From NCBI RefSeq assembly GCF_013215705.1, contig NZ_JABSQR010000013.1, positions 62,001 through 126,000 on the forward strand: a stretch of DNA of 64,000 nucleotides, in the 5' to 3' direction. Positions within the stretch are counted from its first letter, which is position 1. Each line of letters starts with the position of its first letter. This document shows, piece after piece, positions 27,428 through 36,174 of the stretch. The stretch is from Moritella sp. (GTDB lineage: Bacteria > Pseudomonadota > Gammaproteobacteria > Enterobacterales > Moritellaceae). The position numbers and the translations under genes are program-made. A model generated the notes under the pieces. That model saw nothing but the letters and a program-made list of their open reading frames with translations. It was not told the origin of the DNA and did not search any database.

Positions 27428-28507
27428 CTATTCTTTATCAAAATCTTGATGGCTGAATGATTTATGTATATAAGGCGAGGACATAGCAAGTAAGACCGCG
27501 CCATAGTCTAAGTTGAACTGTATTTTTTGGCCGACGAGCAAGGCTTCTCCAGATGTTTCAATAACCAGGTGATCACTGGTTGATGACACAATTGTGATGC
27601 CTGCTGGCGGTTTGAGTCCGGCAACATGCACATCTAGGCGACCTAATGCGAGCAGCGCTTGTGACACATTCCCTCTATTTGGGAGTGCTGGTTTTTCTCC
27701 AAACGCATTTCTTCCTCGCTCCCCCCAAGGTAACGACGGTTTTACTTTCGACTCAATAACTTCAGCTGTGAGCGTGATGGCATCGGTAAATAAGCCTTCG
27801 ATTGGCTCTTGATATAATGGCTCGCAACCGAGGAAAATGGCTTCACCTATTCGTAGGTTATTAATGCGGCTGCTTGCCTCATGATTAAGTGCCCAATTAA
27901 TCGAGGCGGAATTACCGCCTGAGATAATGTCTAACTGAATAGAAAATGCTTGTTCGACTTCATCTGCAAGTGCAGAAAGTTGCGACATTTTGTCATTATC
28001 AGGTGATATACCATAGCGGCAGGCCAAATTTGTCCCGATGCCTTTTATTACAATGTTTGGCAAATGAATGATGTTACCGATAAATGCCAATAAATTGTCA
28101 GGCATCACACCTTCCCGCAGATCCCCCAGTTCAACCATGATAATAATGCCATGGATAATATTTGTTTGGCTAGCAACGAGGGACAGTTGTTCAATCACCG
28201 CTATTTCACTGTTAAGGCTGATATTACAATTATTAACAACGCTTGCAGCCTGACTTAACATGGGAGTGCGGATCAGCATCGTCGGTAATGAAATGCCTGC
28301 TTGCCTGATCTTTTCGATATTCTCGACACGGGAATCCGCAATCATATTGGCCCCTGCGCTAATCAAAGTATGAGCAATGATCGGATGGCCTAAACATACT
28401 TTAGTGACGGGGGTTACTGATATGCCTTTATGATTTAATCGGTTTATCAACGTTTTAGTATTATGGTAAATTTTAGTGCAGTTGATGTCTACCCTGGGGT
28501 AGTTCAA
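27428..28507 (-). CDS. PLP-dependent alanine/ornithine racemase-family protein
   Basis: The 359-residue protein has the fold-type III PLP barrel pattern: 'RVDINCTKIYHNTKTL' at the start, the PLP lysine in 'VTPVTKVCLGHP' (about residue 41), 'ISGGNSASINW' for phosphate binding, and a C-terminal beta domain. It belongs with the alanine/ornithine-racemase-like group and not with biosynthetic Alr. Its start overlaps the stop of the DUF1611 gene by four bases, so the two form an operon. It probably interconverts L- and D-forms of an amino acid used by that partner. The substrate cannot be told from sequence. Confidence 0.78.
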   Translation of the reverse strand: MNYPRVDINCTKIYHNTKTLINRLNHKGISVTPVTKVCLGHPIIAHTLISAGANMIADSRVENIEKIRQAGISLPTMLIRTPMLSQAASVVNNCNISLNSEIAVIEQLSLVASQTNIIHGIIIMVELGDLREGVMPDNLLAFIGNIIHLPNIVIKGIGTNLACRYGISPDNDKMSQLSALADEVEQAFSIQLDIISGGNSASINWALNHEASSRINNLRIGEAIFLGCEPLYQEPIEGLFTDAITLTAEVIESKVKPSLPWGERGRNAFGEKPALPNRGNVSQALLALGRLDVHVAGLKPPAGITIVSSTSDHLVIETSGEALLVGQKIQFNLDYGAVLLAMSSPYIHKSFSHQDFDKE

Positions 28508-29661
28508 GACGTTAACATCATTTTTCGTTCTAGGTGAGGATAAGCAGAAGAAACGATTTGTACAAGGTGGTCTGTTGGTTGGGATAGCGCGTCGGTAACC
28601 GGTATCCTTAATTGAGTTGCGAAGTCATCAATTGCACTCCGTATTTCCTGCGAAGACATATCTTCATGATTAAGGGTTAAGCCAATTACGCGGGTATCCG
28701 CAAATGTTTCAATCAGGTTTATTTCTGAAGCGACTGTAGGCATCAGTGCTTTAGGGAAATCAGCACGGTATTCACGTTTAGGCGCATGTTGCAGAATGAC
28801 GCTTGTTGGGCAGCTGCCGCGAAGTATAAAAGAACTGGTCGAAAATGCGGGGTGACTTAATGAGCCTTGGCCTTCAATAATGATCAGGTCAGGATTTTCT
28901 TGTTCGTATGCTTTGACTATGATTGCTTCTAGTTCACCGGCACAAAATTGCGAAGGTACCGCATCTAACGCAACCCCATAAGGTGCGCCTTGAATAATGC
29001 CCGTTTGCCCTGTGGCAATCATGACCACGTTAAGCCCTTTGTCTTGTAGTGCTTTAACTAATATTGTGGCTGTTGTCCGTTTGCCGATGGCACAATCGGT
29101 ACCCAGGACCGCAATACGTGGACATTTTACATTGTGTATTTCACCGCTAAATGTCTGTAATTCTTCTTTATTTTTAGGTTTTCGGATATCTAAAATAGTG
29201 ACGTTGTGTTTTATACTAGCGGCTAAAAAAGTAGGATCTTCACTTAAGAATTCATGTAATCCATTGACTATATTCATCTTTAATGACATGGCATCTAAAA
29301 TGATTGTTTTTTCGGTATCGGATAACAACCCACTTGATGGTGCGATCCCAAAAATGAAATAGTCAGGAACTGTGCCTGCATGTGTGAGTGCTGCTTCCAT
29401 GTCGGTCAAAATGGGGATGCCATTTTTTTCTTCATTTAGCACTTCACCTGAATTCAAACCGGCTGTTTTGCTATCAATCACAGAGAGAATACGATAATTG
29501 TGTGAATATCTAACAAGACCATTGGCTGTTTTGCCATCAATTTTACCAAATTGACCTTCGCAATAAATAATCGCAGTCGGTATTACGGCATCGTTCTTTT
29601 CTGGATTTTTGGTGTTATTAAAAGGAAAGATATTCGTTAAATTCTGGGTTGAATCAGACAT
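28504..29661 (-). CDS. DUF1611-family P-loop protein (DgcN-like)
   Basis: The 385-residue protein has a Rossmann-like N-terminal domain (about residues 25-160) and a P-loop domain with 'GTDCAIGKRTTA' near residues 187-198, followed by 'LIIIEGQGSLSHP'. This matches DUF1611. Members studied in marine bacteria (DgcN) act in D-glutamate use as an N-acetyltransferase, usually beside an epimerase; here the partner is instead a PLP racemase-family protein in the same operon. A D-amino-acid role fits both genes. It is first in the operon, with about 350 bp of free upstream DNA. Confidence 0.75.
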   Translation of the reverse strand: MSDSTQNLTNIFPFNNTKNPEKNDAVIPTAIIYCEGQFGKIDGKTANGLVRYSHNYRILSVIDSKTAGLNSGEVLNEEKNGIPILTDMEAALTHAGTVPDYFIFGIAPSSGLLSDTEKTIILDAMSLKMNIVNGLHEFLSEDPTFLAASIKHNVTILDIRKPKNKEELQTFSGEIHNVKCPRIAVLGTDCAIGKRTTATILVKALQDKGLNVVMIATGQTGIIQGAPYGVALDAVPSQFCAGELEAIIVKAYEQENPDLIIIEGQGSLSHPAFSTSSFILRGSCPTSVILQHAPKREYRADFPKALMPTVASEINLIETFADTRVIGLTLNHEDMSSQEIRSAIDDFATQLRIPVTDALSQPTDHLVQIVSSAYPHLERKMMLTS

Positions 29662-30008
29662 AATATTACCTAGTGCTTTAAGGCTTAGGAGGGCGACTGA
29701 AAAGTGCCGAGATATAACGTCGGAAAATATAATAAGTCCCTACTAAGCGGTAGAGGGGGGAGTACAAGGTAACATAGTTAACATAGTTATGTATATATTT
29801 TAACATTTCGTGGTTTGTATTTAACATTTAACATTTATAATTTGACTTTTATTTGTTGCTATGGCGGGTTAAATTCAACTTTTTGGTATTCAAAAGTATT
29901 TAATGTCAGTTGTAATATTCAAATACTCTTAAAGATCGGACATAGAAACAGTGTCATAAAAAATGAACTCATTAATGCAATGGAGTTTGTTATTCGAGAG
30001 GTACTAAC
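29662..30008. other. AT-rich intergenic region
   Basis: It holds the promoter side of the DUF1611 operon and short tandem motifs ('aacatagtt' twice near 29771-29790, 'taacattt' three times near 29800-29835). No gene was seen. Confidence 0.4.
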
Positions 30009-30690
30009 ATGCTGGTACTAGATAATCGAACACTGCTTGTCATAACTGTCCTCATCTCGATTGGCTCAGCTGTGGCGTTGCTCTCTCTATGGCGAGTGCA
30101 ATAACGGCGTGGTTTCTGGGGGGGATTTATCATCGGCGGGATTGTGACCACCTTAATTCTACTGATAGCTCTGGCGCTATTGACTACGTAAACCCAGCTT
30201 TAACTGAAAAACGGGGTACCTTCCTGAGGACGTTATTGGGACCCCCCCCTCATATTTTGCATGCGGGTGACATGCCTGCTGAGGACTACGATTTTCTTTG
30301 GTAATTGCTTGCCGCTGGTAATACATGGCGGGGTGAGTTCCATAGCCGTAAAAATAATGGTGAATTATTTTGGAGCATTGCGTCGATAGCACCAGTCAAG
30401 CAACGCATCCATCATTTAGCCTACCATGATGCAGGTGATCTACTTCTAAAGAAAACGGGAGAACGCTTGTGTGCCTGTGTTCGAGACGTTGATACCGTCG
30501 CGCGTATCGGTGGTGACGAATTCTTAATATTACAGCTAGTATTGGTATTGCATTATATCCAAATGATGCTGAAGTAGTCAGAAGTTGATCAAGGGGGTTG
30601 ACCTAGCGATGAACGAAATAAAGCGCCGAGGGAAGAATGATTACGCGTTCGCAAACGCTATTACTCTGCCCTATTTGACTGGTATGCGAT
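30009..30690 (+). pseudogene. PAS-GGDEF signalling gene, wrecked
   Basis: Pieces in several frames line up as one gene: an N-terminal membrane helix ('LLVITVLISIGSAVALLSLW'), a second hydrophobic stretch, a PAS domain ('DYVNPALTEK', 'HILHAGDMPAEDYDFLW', 'GNTWRGEFHSRKNNGELFW'), then GGDEF parts ('HDAGDLLLKKTGERL', 'ARIGGDEFL', 'ASIGIALYPNDAE') and the end 'MNEIKRRGKNDYAFAN'. Large parts between PAS and GGDEF and inside GGDEF are missing, and stops and frameshifts are frequent. No cyclase can be made. Confidence 0.85.
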
Positions 30691-30726
30691 AACACTTAGC
30701 TCGATTTTCTATTATGACAGTATGAA

Positions 30727-30771
30727 TTTATCGGGCGTAAATGCAGTATCACCATAGGACGATTTCCAATG
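30727..30771 (+). pseudogene. tyrosine integrase remnant 5
   Basis: A 45-bp scrap matching the 'FNGRKCSITIGR.P' part of the integrase at 4999 ('gggcgtaaatgcagtatcac' is nearly identical). It lies 3.4 kb beyond the last tRNA-Leu fragment. Confidence 0.6.
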
Positions 30772-30923
30772 GTTATTTGTTTTATATTTTTCGATACGCG
30801 CACAACTGTTTAAGAGTGATCCGCAACCCATCGTATTTTTAGCAACATTTATTACGGTAGCGCTTGAGCGTTAGGTCTATATTGCCTACAATAGCGCACT
30901 TTTATTCACTACAGGTCACGAAC

Positions 30924-31172
30924 ATGAACGACATTAAATCGAAACCAGCTTTACCAGATCGCCTTGCGGGTAATCCACGTAGCCCACATCATGTAGAAGA
31001 AGTTTTCCAGCATGACATTGGTATTATGCTTAACGGCAAAGAGCGTTTCGATGTCGAGGAATATTGCATCAGTGAAGGTTGGGTAAAAGTACCGTCACAC
31101 AAAGCATTGGACCGTCGCGGACAACCACTTATGATGACGATAAAAGGGACGGTTGAACCGTTTTATCGTTAA
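30924..31172 (+). CDS. DUF3297 family protein
   Basis: The 82-residue product starts at the ATG that gives the family-typical 'MNDIKSKPALPDRLAGNPRSP'; an upstream start would add 20 residues. It continues with 'DIGIMLNGKERFDVEEYC' and ends 'GTVEPFYR', both characteristic of DUF3297. The protein is small and soluble and its function is not known to me. It is a single gene with a strong terminator at 31286. It probably marks the return to ordinary chromosome beyond the island. Confidence 0.85.
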   Translation: MNDIKSKPALPDRLAGNPRSPHHVEEVFQHDIGIMLNGKERFDVEEYCISEGWVKVPSHKALDRRGQPLMMTIKGTVEPFYR

Positions 31173-31285
31173 GACGTATCAATGAAAATAGATAGCTTAG
31201 TCAACGGTGATCCCCTTACTGAGTTGGCGTCATAGTTAAGTCGTGTTGCAATACCACTTAATTATTTGAATCTAAGTTATCGCCA

Positions 31286-31313
31286 AAAGGGCCTGGAGAG
31301 ATTTAGGCCCTTT
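31286..31313 (+). terminator. terminator after the DUF3297 gene
   Basis: Stem AAAGGGCCT / AGGCCCTTT with an eight-to-ten-base loop, followed by 'gtattatt'. Confidence 0.75.
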
Positions 31314-31365
31314 GTATTATTAATATCCCAGAAAACATGCCTAGTATGCCCATTTACCAATAAAG

Positions 31366-31677
31366 ATGCCTTGCTTAACGTACGTTGATTATACGCCAGA
31401 TATCCTCTCTATATTATGTCTTTTTATTCATATCACTATTAATTGGATTTCTTTATTTGTTTTAGACATGTTGCTATTAGCAAGGAAACGACTGAGTTTG
31501 AATGTGGCTTTATTAATTCATGATACAGGTCATAGCCTTACAAATGTATCCTTAGGCCACGGGTATAATGGCAAAGCCGAACCTGCTAACTTTATCTCCA
31601 CATTTGACATTTTAGTCTTGTTAGCTTGTAGTGTGTTCGGTAGTATCGGTATTTTTATAGCATTTTATATTGGATGA
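31366..31677 (+). CDS. possible small membrane protein
   Basis: The 103-codon frame has hydrophobic stretches at about residues 13-37 and 80-101 and a polar middle. There is no clear ribosome site, and the start could be the Met at residue 35. Its stop overlaps the region of the next gene's start, which argues for a real, coupled gene. No family is recognised, and it may be a chance frame. Confidence 0.3.
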   Translation: MPCLTYVDYTPDILSILCLFIHITINWISLFVLDMLLLARKRLSLNVALLIHDTGHSLTNVSLGHGYNGKAEPANFISTFDILVLLACSVFGSIGIFIAFYIG

Positions 31678-31682
31678 ACAAG

Positions 31683-32798
31683 ATGAAGAAAACCCTGTGT
31701 GCGGCGATTATACTATCGGCTGCTGGATTATCAGGTTGTGCGTCGACTGAAGCAACGCAAGATAATGTTCATAATACCAATGATATTGAAGCCATGGATG
31801 AAGCCGCGCTGGCAATACAAAAGATCAAAGCCTTAGCTGAACATGTTGAACAACAATATGACGCGGGCAAAGATGACAACTACGTCTATTTTGCACCTGA
31901 CAGTTGGAAAAGAATTAATTCTGCGGTGAGAACAATGCGGACGCTGGTGGCGAATTTTGATCCCAACGATCAAGGATTTTTTGGTGGCCCATCAGAAAGT
32001 AAGGTCATGGATAAAATTGAAGACGCGCAGGAAGCGTTAGATAACGCCGTGCGTATCAAAACATTAGTGTCTGAGTTTTTAACGCAACAACTCGCCGATA
32101 TTGCCTATTTATCTCCCCAAGTACATGGTCAATGGCAGAATGAATTAGACGATATTAACGAAACTATCGCCGACTTAATTGCTGATATTGAAGATGATGA
32201 TTCAACCGACGGTTATGAAAAGCGTAGCGCGAGAGTACAAGACCGCTTATTGCAACTTGAAATTATAATGGTTAAAAGTACTTCTTATACGCCACTTGTC
32301 AAGAAAATGAAAAAGCTGGATCGAGATCTGATCCCACAAACATATGCACAGATCCAACAACGTATTACGCAGTTAAATGATGCGATTGTGCTGGCGCCGC
32401 GAAATCAGCATATTATCGATACCATTATCGTTAAGGTTGAAGATGATTTACGTCGTGCTGTTAACGTGACAACAGAAGTTAAATGGATCAATCGTATTGA
32501 TCGTTCGGAAAGTGAAAAAATAGCGTTACGTTATCGTGATGCTATCGCGACCGTGGCATTTGATGTATTTGCAGAAGACATTTCGAGCTTAACTTATATC
32601 GAACAAATCGCGTATTTTGATCATGCCCTGCGTAATAAATTGGACCAACAACAAGCGCTCAATGAGGAACAAGCACTGCTGCTCATTCCGCTAACCGAAA
32701 AGGTGAGAGACGTATTGATTGAGACTGAAAATTTAGCCGTGACTCAGACTATTAATAACGATATTAATAACGATATTAATACGATCGTTGCCGACTAA
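31683..32798 (+). CDS. coiled-coil lipoprotein
   Basis: The 371-residue product starts at the ATG eight bases after GGA; an in-frame ATG three codons earlier (31674) is also possible. It has a signal peptide with lipobox 'GLSGC'. The mature protein is almost wholly helical and acidic, with long heptad-like stretches ('EAMDEAALAIQKIKALAEHV', 'RLLQLEIIMVKS'). The last residues are a low-complexity 'NNDINNDIN' repeat. Similar long helical lipoproteins are found in marine gammaproteobacteria without a known role. It is probably periplasmic and membrane-anchored. Confidence 0.7.
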   Translation: MKKTLCAAIILSAAGLSGCASTEATQDNVHNTNDIEAMDEAALAIQKIKALAEHVEQQYDAGKDDNYVYFAPDSWKRINSAVRTMRTLVANFDPNDQGFFGGPSESKVMDKIEDAQEALDNAVRIKTLVSEFLTQQLADIAYLSPQVHGQWQNELDDINETIADLIADIEDDDSTDGYEKRSARVQDRLLQLEIIMVKSTSYTPLVKKMKKLDRDLIPQTYAQIQQRITQLNDAIVLAPRNQHIIDTIIVKVEDDLRRAVNVTTEVKWINRIDRSESEKIALRYRDAIATVAFDVFAEDISSLTYIEQIAYFDHALRNKLDQQQALNEEQALLLIPLTEKVRDVLIETENLAVTQTINNDINNDINTIVAD

Positions 32799-32871
32799 TG
32801 ACCCTACTGATTGAGTCGCTTACTCCGCATATTAGCGCCTTGATCCATAACATTGATCTTGTTCAATAGAA

Positions 32872-33123
32872 ACCGTTACACTGACACTGGTGAAGAAGTC
32901 TTATTAATGGACAATTCACCCGTTATATTATTGGTATGAACCGAGATGACAGTAATGCCTTACTTGCTAAGCTGTTTGCTATGGCCAGACAGCCTGAATA
33001 TCAGTACGTTTTAAATGGCAGGCCAATTCATTAGCAATTTGGGATAACCGCAGTACTCAACATTATGCGGTGATTGATTATGCCGATAACCCTCGTAAAT
33101 TGCACCGCGTCACCGTCGTGTAA
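32872..33123 (+). pseudogene. TauD-type dioxygenase, 3' fragment
   Basis: Parts of the C-terminal third of a taurine/alpha-ketoglutarate dioxygenase are readable over two frameshifts: 'DTGEEVLLMDN', 'FTRYIIGMNRDDSNALLAKL', then 'WQANSLAIWDNRSTQHYAV' and 'DYADNPRKLHRVTVV' before TAA. The last part carries the family's distal His ('TQH') and Arg ('HRVT') positions. The first two thirds are absent. Confidence 0.75.
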
Positions 33124-33144
33124 GCAAGCGCAGTTGGTTTTTAT

Positions 33145-33498
33145 TTAATGCGTTATGGTGGTTGAAAATACATTAATGATGACACTGCCAAGTAAGATGA
33201 GACTGATCCCCAGAATGGCGACCCAATCCAGTTGTTGGCCATACCACAACCAACTAATCATGGTCACCAGTACGATGCCTGCACCACACCAGATCGCATA
33301 CGCGATACCAATCGGTACTGATTTAATGGTGATAGACAGTAAGAAAAATGCCACTGCATAGCAGATAAGCACGACCGCACTCATTAAGGGCTGACTAAAT
33401 TGTTGCGTTTTTGGTAGCAAGGAGGTCGCGACCACCTCAAAAACAATGGCAAATAGCAGCAGTAAATTAGGCGGCAGGGTAGTGAGTATGTTTAGCAT
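33145..33498 (-). CDS. small multidrug resistance (SMR) family transporter
   Basis: The 117-residue product has four hydrophobic helices, the usual SMR size. The essential membrane-embedded Glu is in 'AIVFEVVATSLL' (about residue 19) and the family motif 'AYAIWCGAG' is near residues 67-75. SMR proteins work as dual-topology dimers that export cationic compounds or guanidinium against protons. The sequence is closer to the EmrE/QacE-like type than to SugE. It is a single gene, convergent with the TauD fragment. Confidence 0.87.
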   Translation of the reverse strand: MLNILTTLPPNLLLLFAIVFEVVATSLLPKTQQFSQPLMSAVVLICYAVAFFLLSITIKSVPIGIAYAIWCGAGIVLVTMISWLWYGQQLDWVAILGISLILLGSVIINVFSTTITH

Positions 33499-33813
33499 GG
33501 TGTCTTATCATTTATATCAACATTAGTCAGCGCGCCACCATACCTGAATAAGATGACCGTAGCTATAGTACCGACCTTAGATTTAATGATTTTCATCAAA
33601 CTGTTATAAATATGTAATCTAAACGTCACTGTAAACATATAAAGGAACGCTTGTTCACTTATTTTTATTTTTAATCTTCTATTTTATACCTGTAAGTGGT
33701 TGTATTTAAGGTTATTAATTTTCGTTACTTATGTTTTAAATAAATAAAAAATACTGATGGATCATTCTAGTGTACACGTGTAAGCTCTTTTGAACTTTTA
33801 GGGAGAACACGAC
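33499..33813. other. divergent promoter region of SMR and desaturase genes
   Basis: AT-rich; contains the FabR/DesT-like palindrome at 33769 and 'aaggaacgcttgttcac' near 33641. No gene was seen. Confidence 0.5.
33769..33786. promoter_or_regulatory. FabR/DesT-like operator
   Basis: The 18-mer AGTGTACACGTGTAAGCT has a perfect TACACGTGTA core and near-symmetric flanks. It resembles, from memory, the palindromes bound by FabR and DesT, TetR-family sensors of unsaturated acyl thioesters. It lies 27 bp before the start of the ferredoxin reductase/desaturase operon, where such a repressor would act. Confidence 0.65.
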
Positions 33814-34938
33814 ATGCTTCATGATTTAACTAATAAATTGTCACTGACGTTATTTAATAACGATACGTTTAAGGCTTATTTTTCACCATTTTCAACCAAA
33901 CCGGTTGCCGTATTGATGGGTGATATGTTCGCCGCGAAGGTTGTTGCAATAAAACCTGAAAACAATGATATGTATTCATTAACATTAGCAGTTTCTGGCA
34001 AGGTCGATGCGCAGTCATTTTCTTTCCAGCCTGGTCAATATGTGGAACTGCAGGTAAAGAAAAATGGCAGTTACGTTAAACGCCCTTTTACTATTTCATC
34101 GCCGCTAGCACAGTTACAACAAGATAAGACCATCACCTTAACCATTAAAAAGCAATCTGAAGGGCGTATCACGCCCTGGTTAGCAGATGCTGTTGAAAAT
34201 GGGGATTTATTCGGTATTTCACCTGCAAAAGGTGATTTTGTACTGAGTACTGCTGTATTACGTAGCGCAAATAAACAGGAAAACAAAGACGTTATATTTA
34301 TTGCTGGAGGCAGTGGTATTACCCCCTTCCACAGCTTGTTAATGTCACATGTCGCTAATAATCCGACGATTAATTTTACGTTGCTGTATTTTGTACGCGC
34401 TAATCAACATGTGTTGAGCGATACCTTGGTTGCTTTAGAGCTAGAACACGAAAATTTCACCTTGCAGTTGTTACACAGTGAACGTGATGGTTATTGCTCG
34501 AAAGCGCATATAAACACGATCACCAGTGAGTTAAATGACTGTACTGTATATATCTGTGGTCCAAACAGCATGATGGATAGTACACAAACATTATTACTTG
34601 ATATGGGCTTAGCGCAGGATGCTATTCACCTTGAACAATTCGGTCTGGCTAGTTTCAGCAATGTCGATGTCACCGCCGTACGTAATGTTTTATTTACCAC
34701 GACCAACAGAAACATTGTTGTGAGCGAAGACAACCAGCAAACATTATTAACCTTGGCTGAGGACAATTATGTATCGGCTAAATATGGTTGTCGTATAGGC
34801 ATTTGCCAAGAGTGTAAGTGTAAGAAGGTAAGTGGTGTGGTTTATAACAGTCAAACCAAAACCTATTCCGATACCGGTGAAGAAGATATTCAGATTTGTA
34901 TCAGTGTTCCAGTGACGGACGTCGTGATTAATTTATAG
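33814..34938 (+). CDS. ferredoxin reductase with 2Fe-2S domain, partner of desaturase
   Basis: The 374-residue product has a leader of about 35 residues, an FAD-binding barrel ('RPFTISSPLA' at about 90), an NAD-binding domain ('IFIAGGSGITPF' at about 162-173) and a C-terminal plant-type ferredoxin domain. Cluster cysteines are in 'CRIGICQEC' (about 325, 330, 333) and 'QICISV' (about 367). It should pass electrons from NAD(P)H to the fatty-acid desaturase encoded 10 bp downstream. This domain order is typical of bacterial desaturase reductases. The start follows 'agggagaac'. Confidence 0.9.
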   Translation: MLHDLTNKLSLTLFNNDTFKAYFSPFSTKPVAVLMGDMFAAKVVAIKPENNDMYSLTLAVSGKVDAQSFSFQPGQYVELQVKKNGSYVKRPFTISSPLAQLQQDKTITLTIKKQSEGRITPWLADAVENGDLFGISPAKGDFVLSTAVLRSANKQENKDVIFIAGGSGITPFHSLLMSHVANNPTINFTLLYFVRANQHVLSDTLVALELEHENFTLQLLHSERDGYCSKAHINTITSELNDCTVYICGPNSMMDSTQTLLLDMGLAQDAIHLEQFGLASFSNVDVTAVRNVLFTTTNRNIVVSEDNQQTLLTLAEDNYVSAKYGCRIGICQECKCKKVSGVVYNSQTKTYSDTGEEDIQICISVPVTDVVINL

Positions 34939-34948
34939 GGAGAGCGTA

Positions 34949-36055
34949 ATGGCAAAATTAAATGAACAACAGTTAGAGCAACTGGCGATAGACCTTGATG
35001 CTGTGAAAGCAAGGGCAATGAAAGAAGTCGGTAGTGTTGATGAGCGTTACATCAAAAAAATTATTCGTTTGCAACGTACGTTAGAAATCTCTGGGCGTAT
35101 TTGTCTGGTACTGGGCTTTCTTTCATTGTATTTCTGGGGTGTAGGTGTACTGCTATTAAGCGCGTCGAAGATTTTAGATAATATGGAAATTGGTCATAAC
35201 GTATTACACGGTCAATATGACTGGATGAATGATCCAACAATCAACTCACAAACGTTTGAATGGGATATTGCCTGTAGTTCGGAGTCCTGGAAGCGTGTGC
35301 ATAATTATGAACATCATACCTACACTAATATTGTCGGTAAGGATCGTGATTTTGGTTACGGGTTATTACGCTTAAGTGATGATTTTTCTTGGCGTCTACG
35401 TAACTTATGGCAATTTGGCACTTATCTTGTGTTAAGTGCTTTATTTCAGTGGGGCATCGCCTTTCATGAAATGGCGGGCGAACGGGTATTTTTTGGTAAA
35501 AGAAAAGCCAGTCGTGAGTCACATGTTGATATAGAACGCTTAAAGAAAGTGTTCTACCGTAAATCAACACGCCAAATATTAAAAGATTACGTTATTTTTC
35601 CTGCGCTTGCGGGCCCATTTTTTGTGATGGTATTATTGGGTAATATAGTGGCTAATCTAATGCGTAATTTTTGGACTTCAACGGTTATTTTCTGTGGTCA
35701 TTTTCCAACTGAGGTATATAGCTTTACCGAAAAAGAATGTGAAAATGAATCCCGTGGTCATTGGTATTATCGTCAGATCTTAGGCTCGGCAAACTTAACA
35801 GGGCCTAAATGGTTTCATATTTTAACGGGTCATTTGAGCTGTCAGGTAGAGCATCATTTATTCCCTGAGGTGCCTGCGCATCGTTATGTTGCTATGTCCA
35901 AAGAAGTGCAAGCTATTACCGCTAAATACGGTATCGCGTACAACACGGGTAACTTCTTTAGCCAGTATGCTTCTGTATTGCAACGGGTTATTTATTTCTC
36001 ATTCCCAGTAGGTAAAGTCACTGGTAAGAATGCGGCACTTTATCCTCGATTGTAA
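34949..36055 (+). CDS. membrane fatty acid desaturase
   Basis: The 368-residue acyl-lipid or acyl-CoA desaturase has the three histidine boxes of the di-iron family: 'GHNVLHGQ', 'HNYEHHTYTN' and 'QVEHHLFPEVPAH'. Hydrophobic segments surround them (about residues 50-75, 155-175 and 205-235). It introduces a double bond into membrane fatty acids with electrons from the reductase upstream, to which it is tightly linked. The start follows 'agggagagcgta'. The upstream palindrome suggests repression when unsaturated acyl chains are plentiful. The exact position of desaturation cannot be read from sequence. Confidence 0.9.
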   Translation: MAKLNEQQLEQLAIDLDAVKARAMKEVGSVDERYIKKIIRLQRTLEISGRICLVLGFLSLYFWGVGVLLLSASKILDNMEIGHNVLHGQYDWMNDPTINSQTFEWDIACSSESWKRVHNYEHHTYTNIVGKDRDFGYGLLRLSDDFSWRLRNLWQFGTYLVLSALFQWGIAFHEMAGERVFFGKRKASRESHVDIERLKKVFYRKSTRQILKDYVIFPALAGPFFVMVLLGNIVANLMRNFWTSTVIFCGHFPTEVYSFTEKECENESRGHWYYRQILGSANLTGPKWFHILTGHLSCQVEHHLFPEVPAHRYVAMSKEVQAITAKYGIAYNTGNFFSQYASVLQRVIYFSFPVGKVTGKNAALYPRL

Positions 36056-36111
36056 CGCTTATTAAGATCAGTGATACTGATTCGTTAACTGGCAATCAGT
36101 AAATATTAAAC

Positions 36112-36142
36112 AGCCTGACTGGGTGCATAGTCAGGCTTTTTT
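36112..36142 (+). terminator. terminator of the desaturase operon
   Basis: Stem AGCCTGACT / AGTCAGGCT with an eight-base loop and a run of six T. Confidence 0.85.
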
Positions 36143-36174
36143 GTGCGTCCAATATAAGTGCGTATATAGGTTAT

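Noticed and set aside
29815-30021. Short frame of 68 codons before the PAS-GGDEF wreck.
   Set aside because: It is AT-rich, with no ribosome site and no protein-like pattern.
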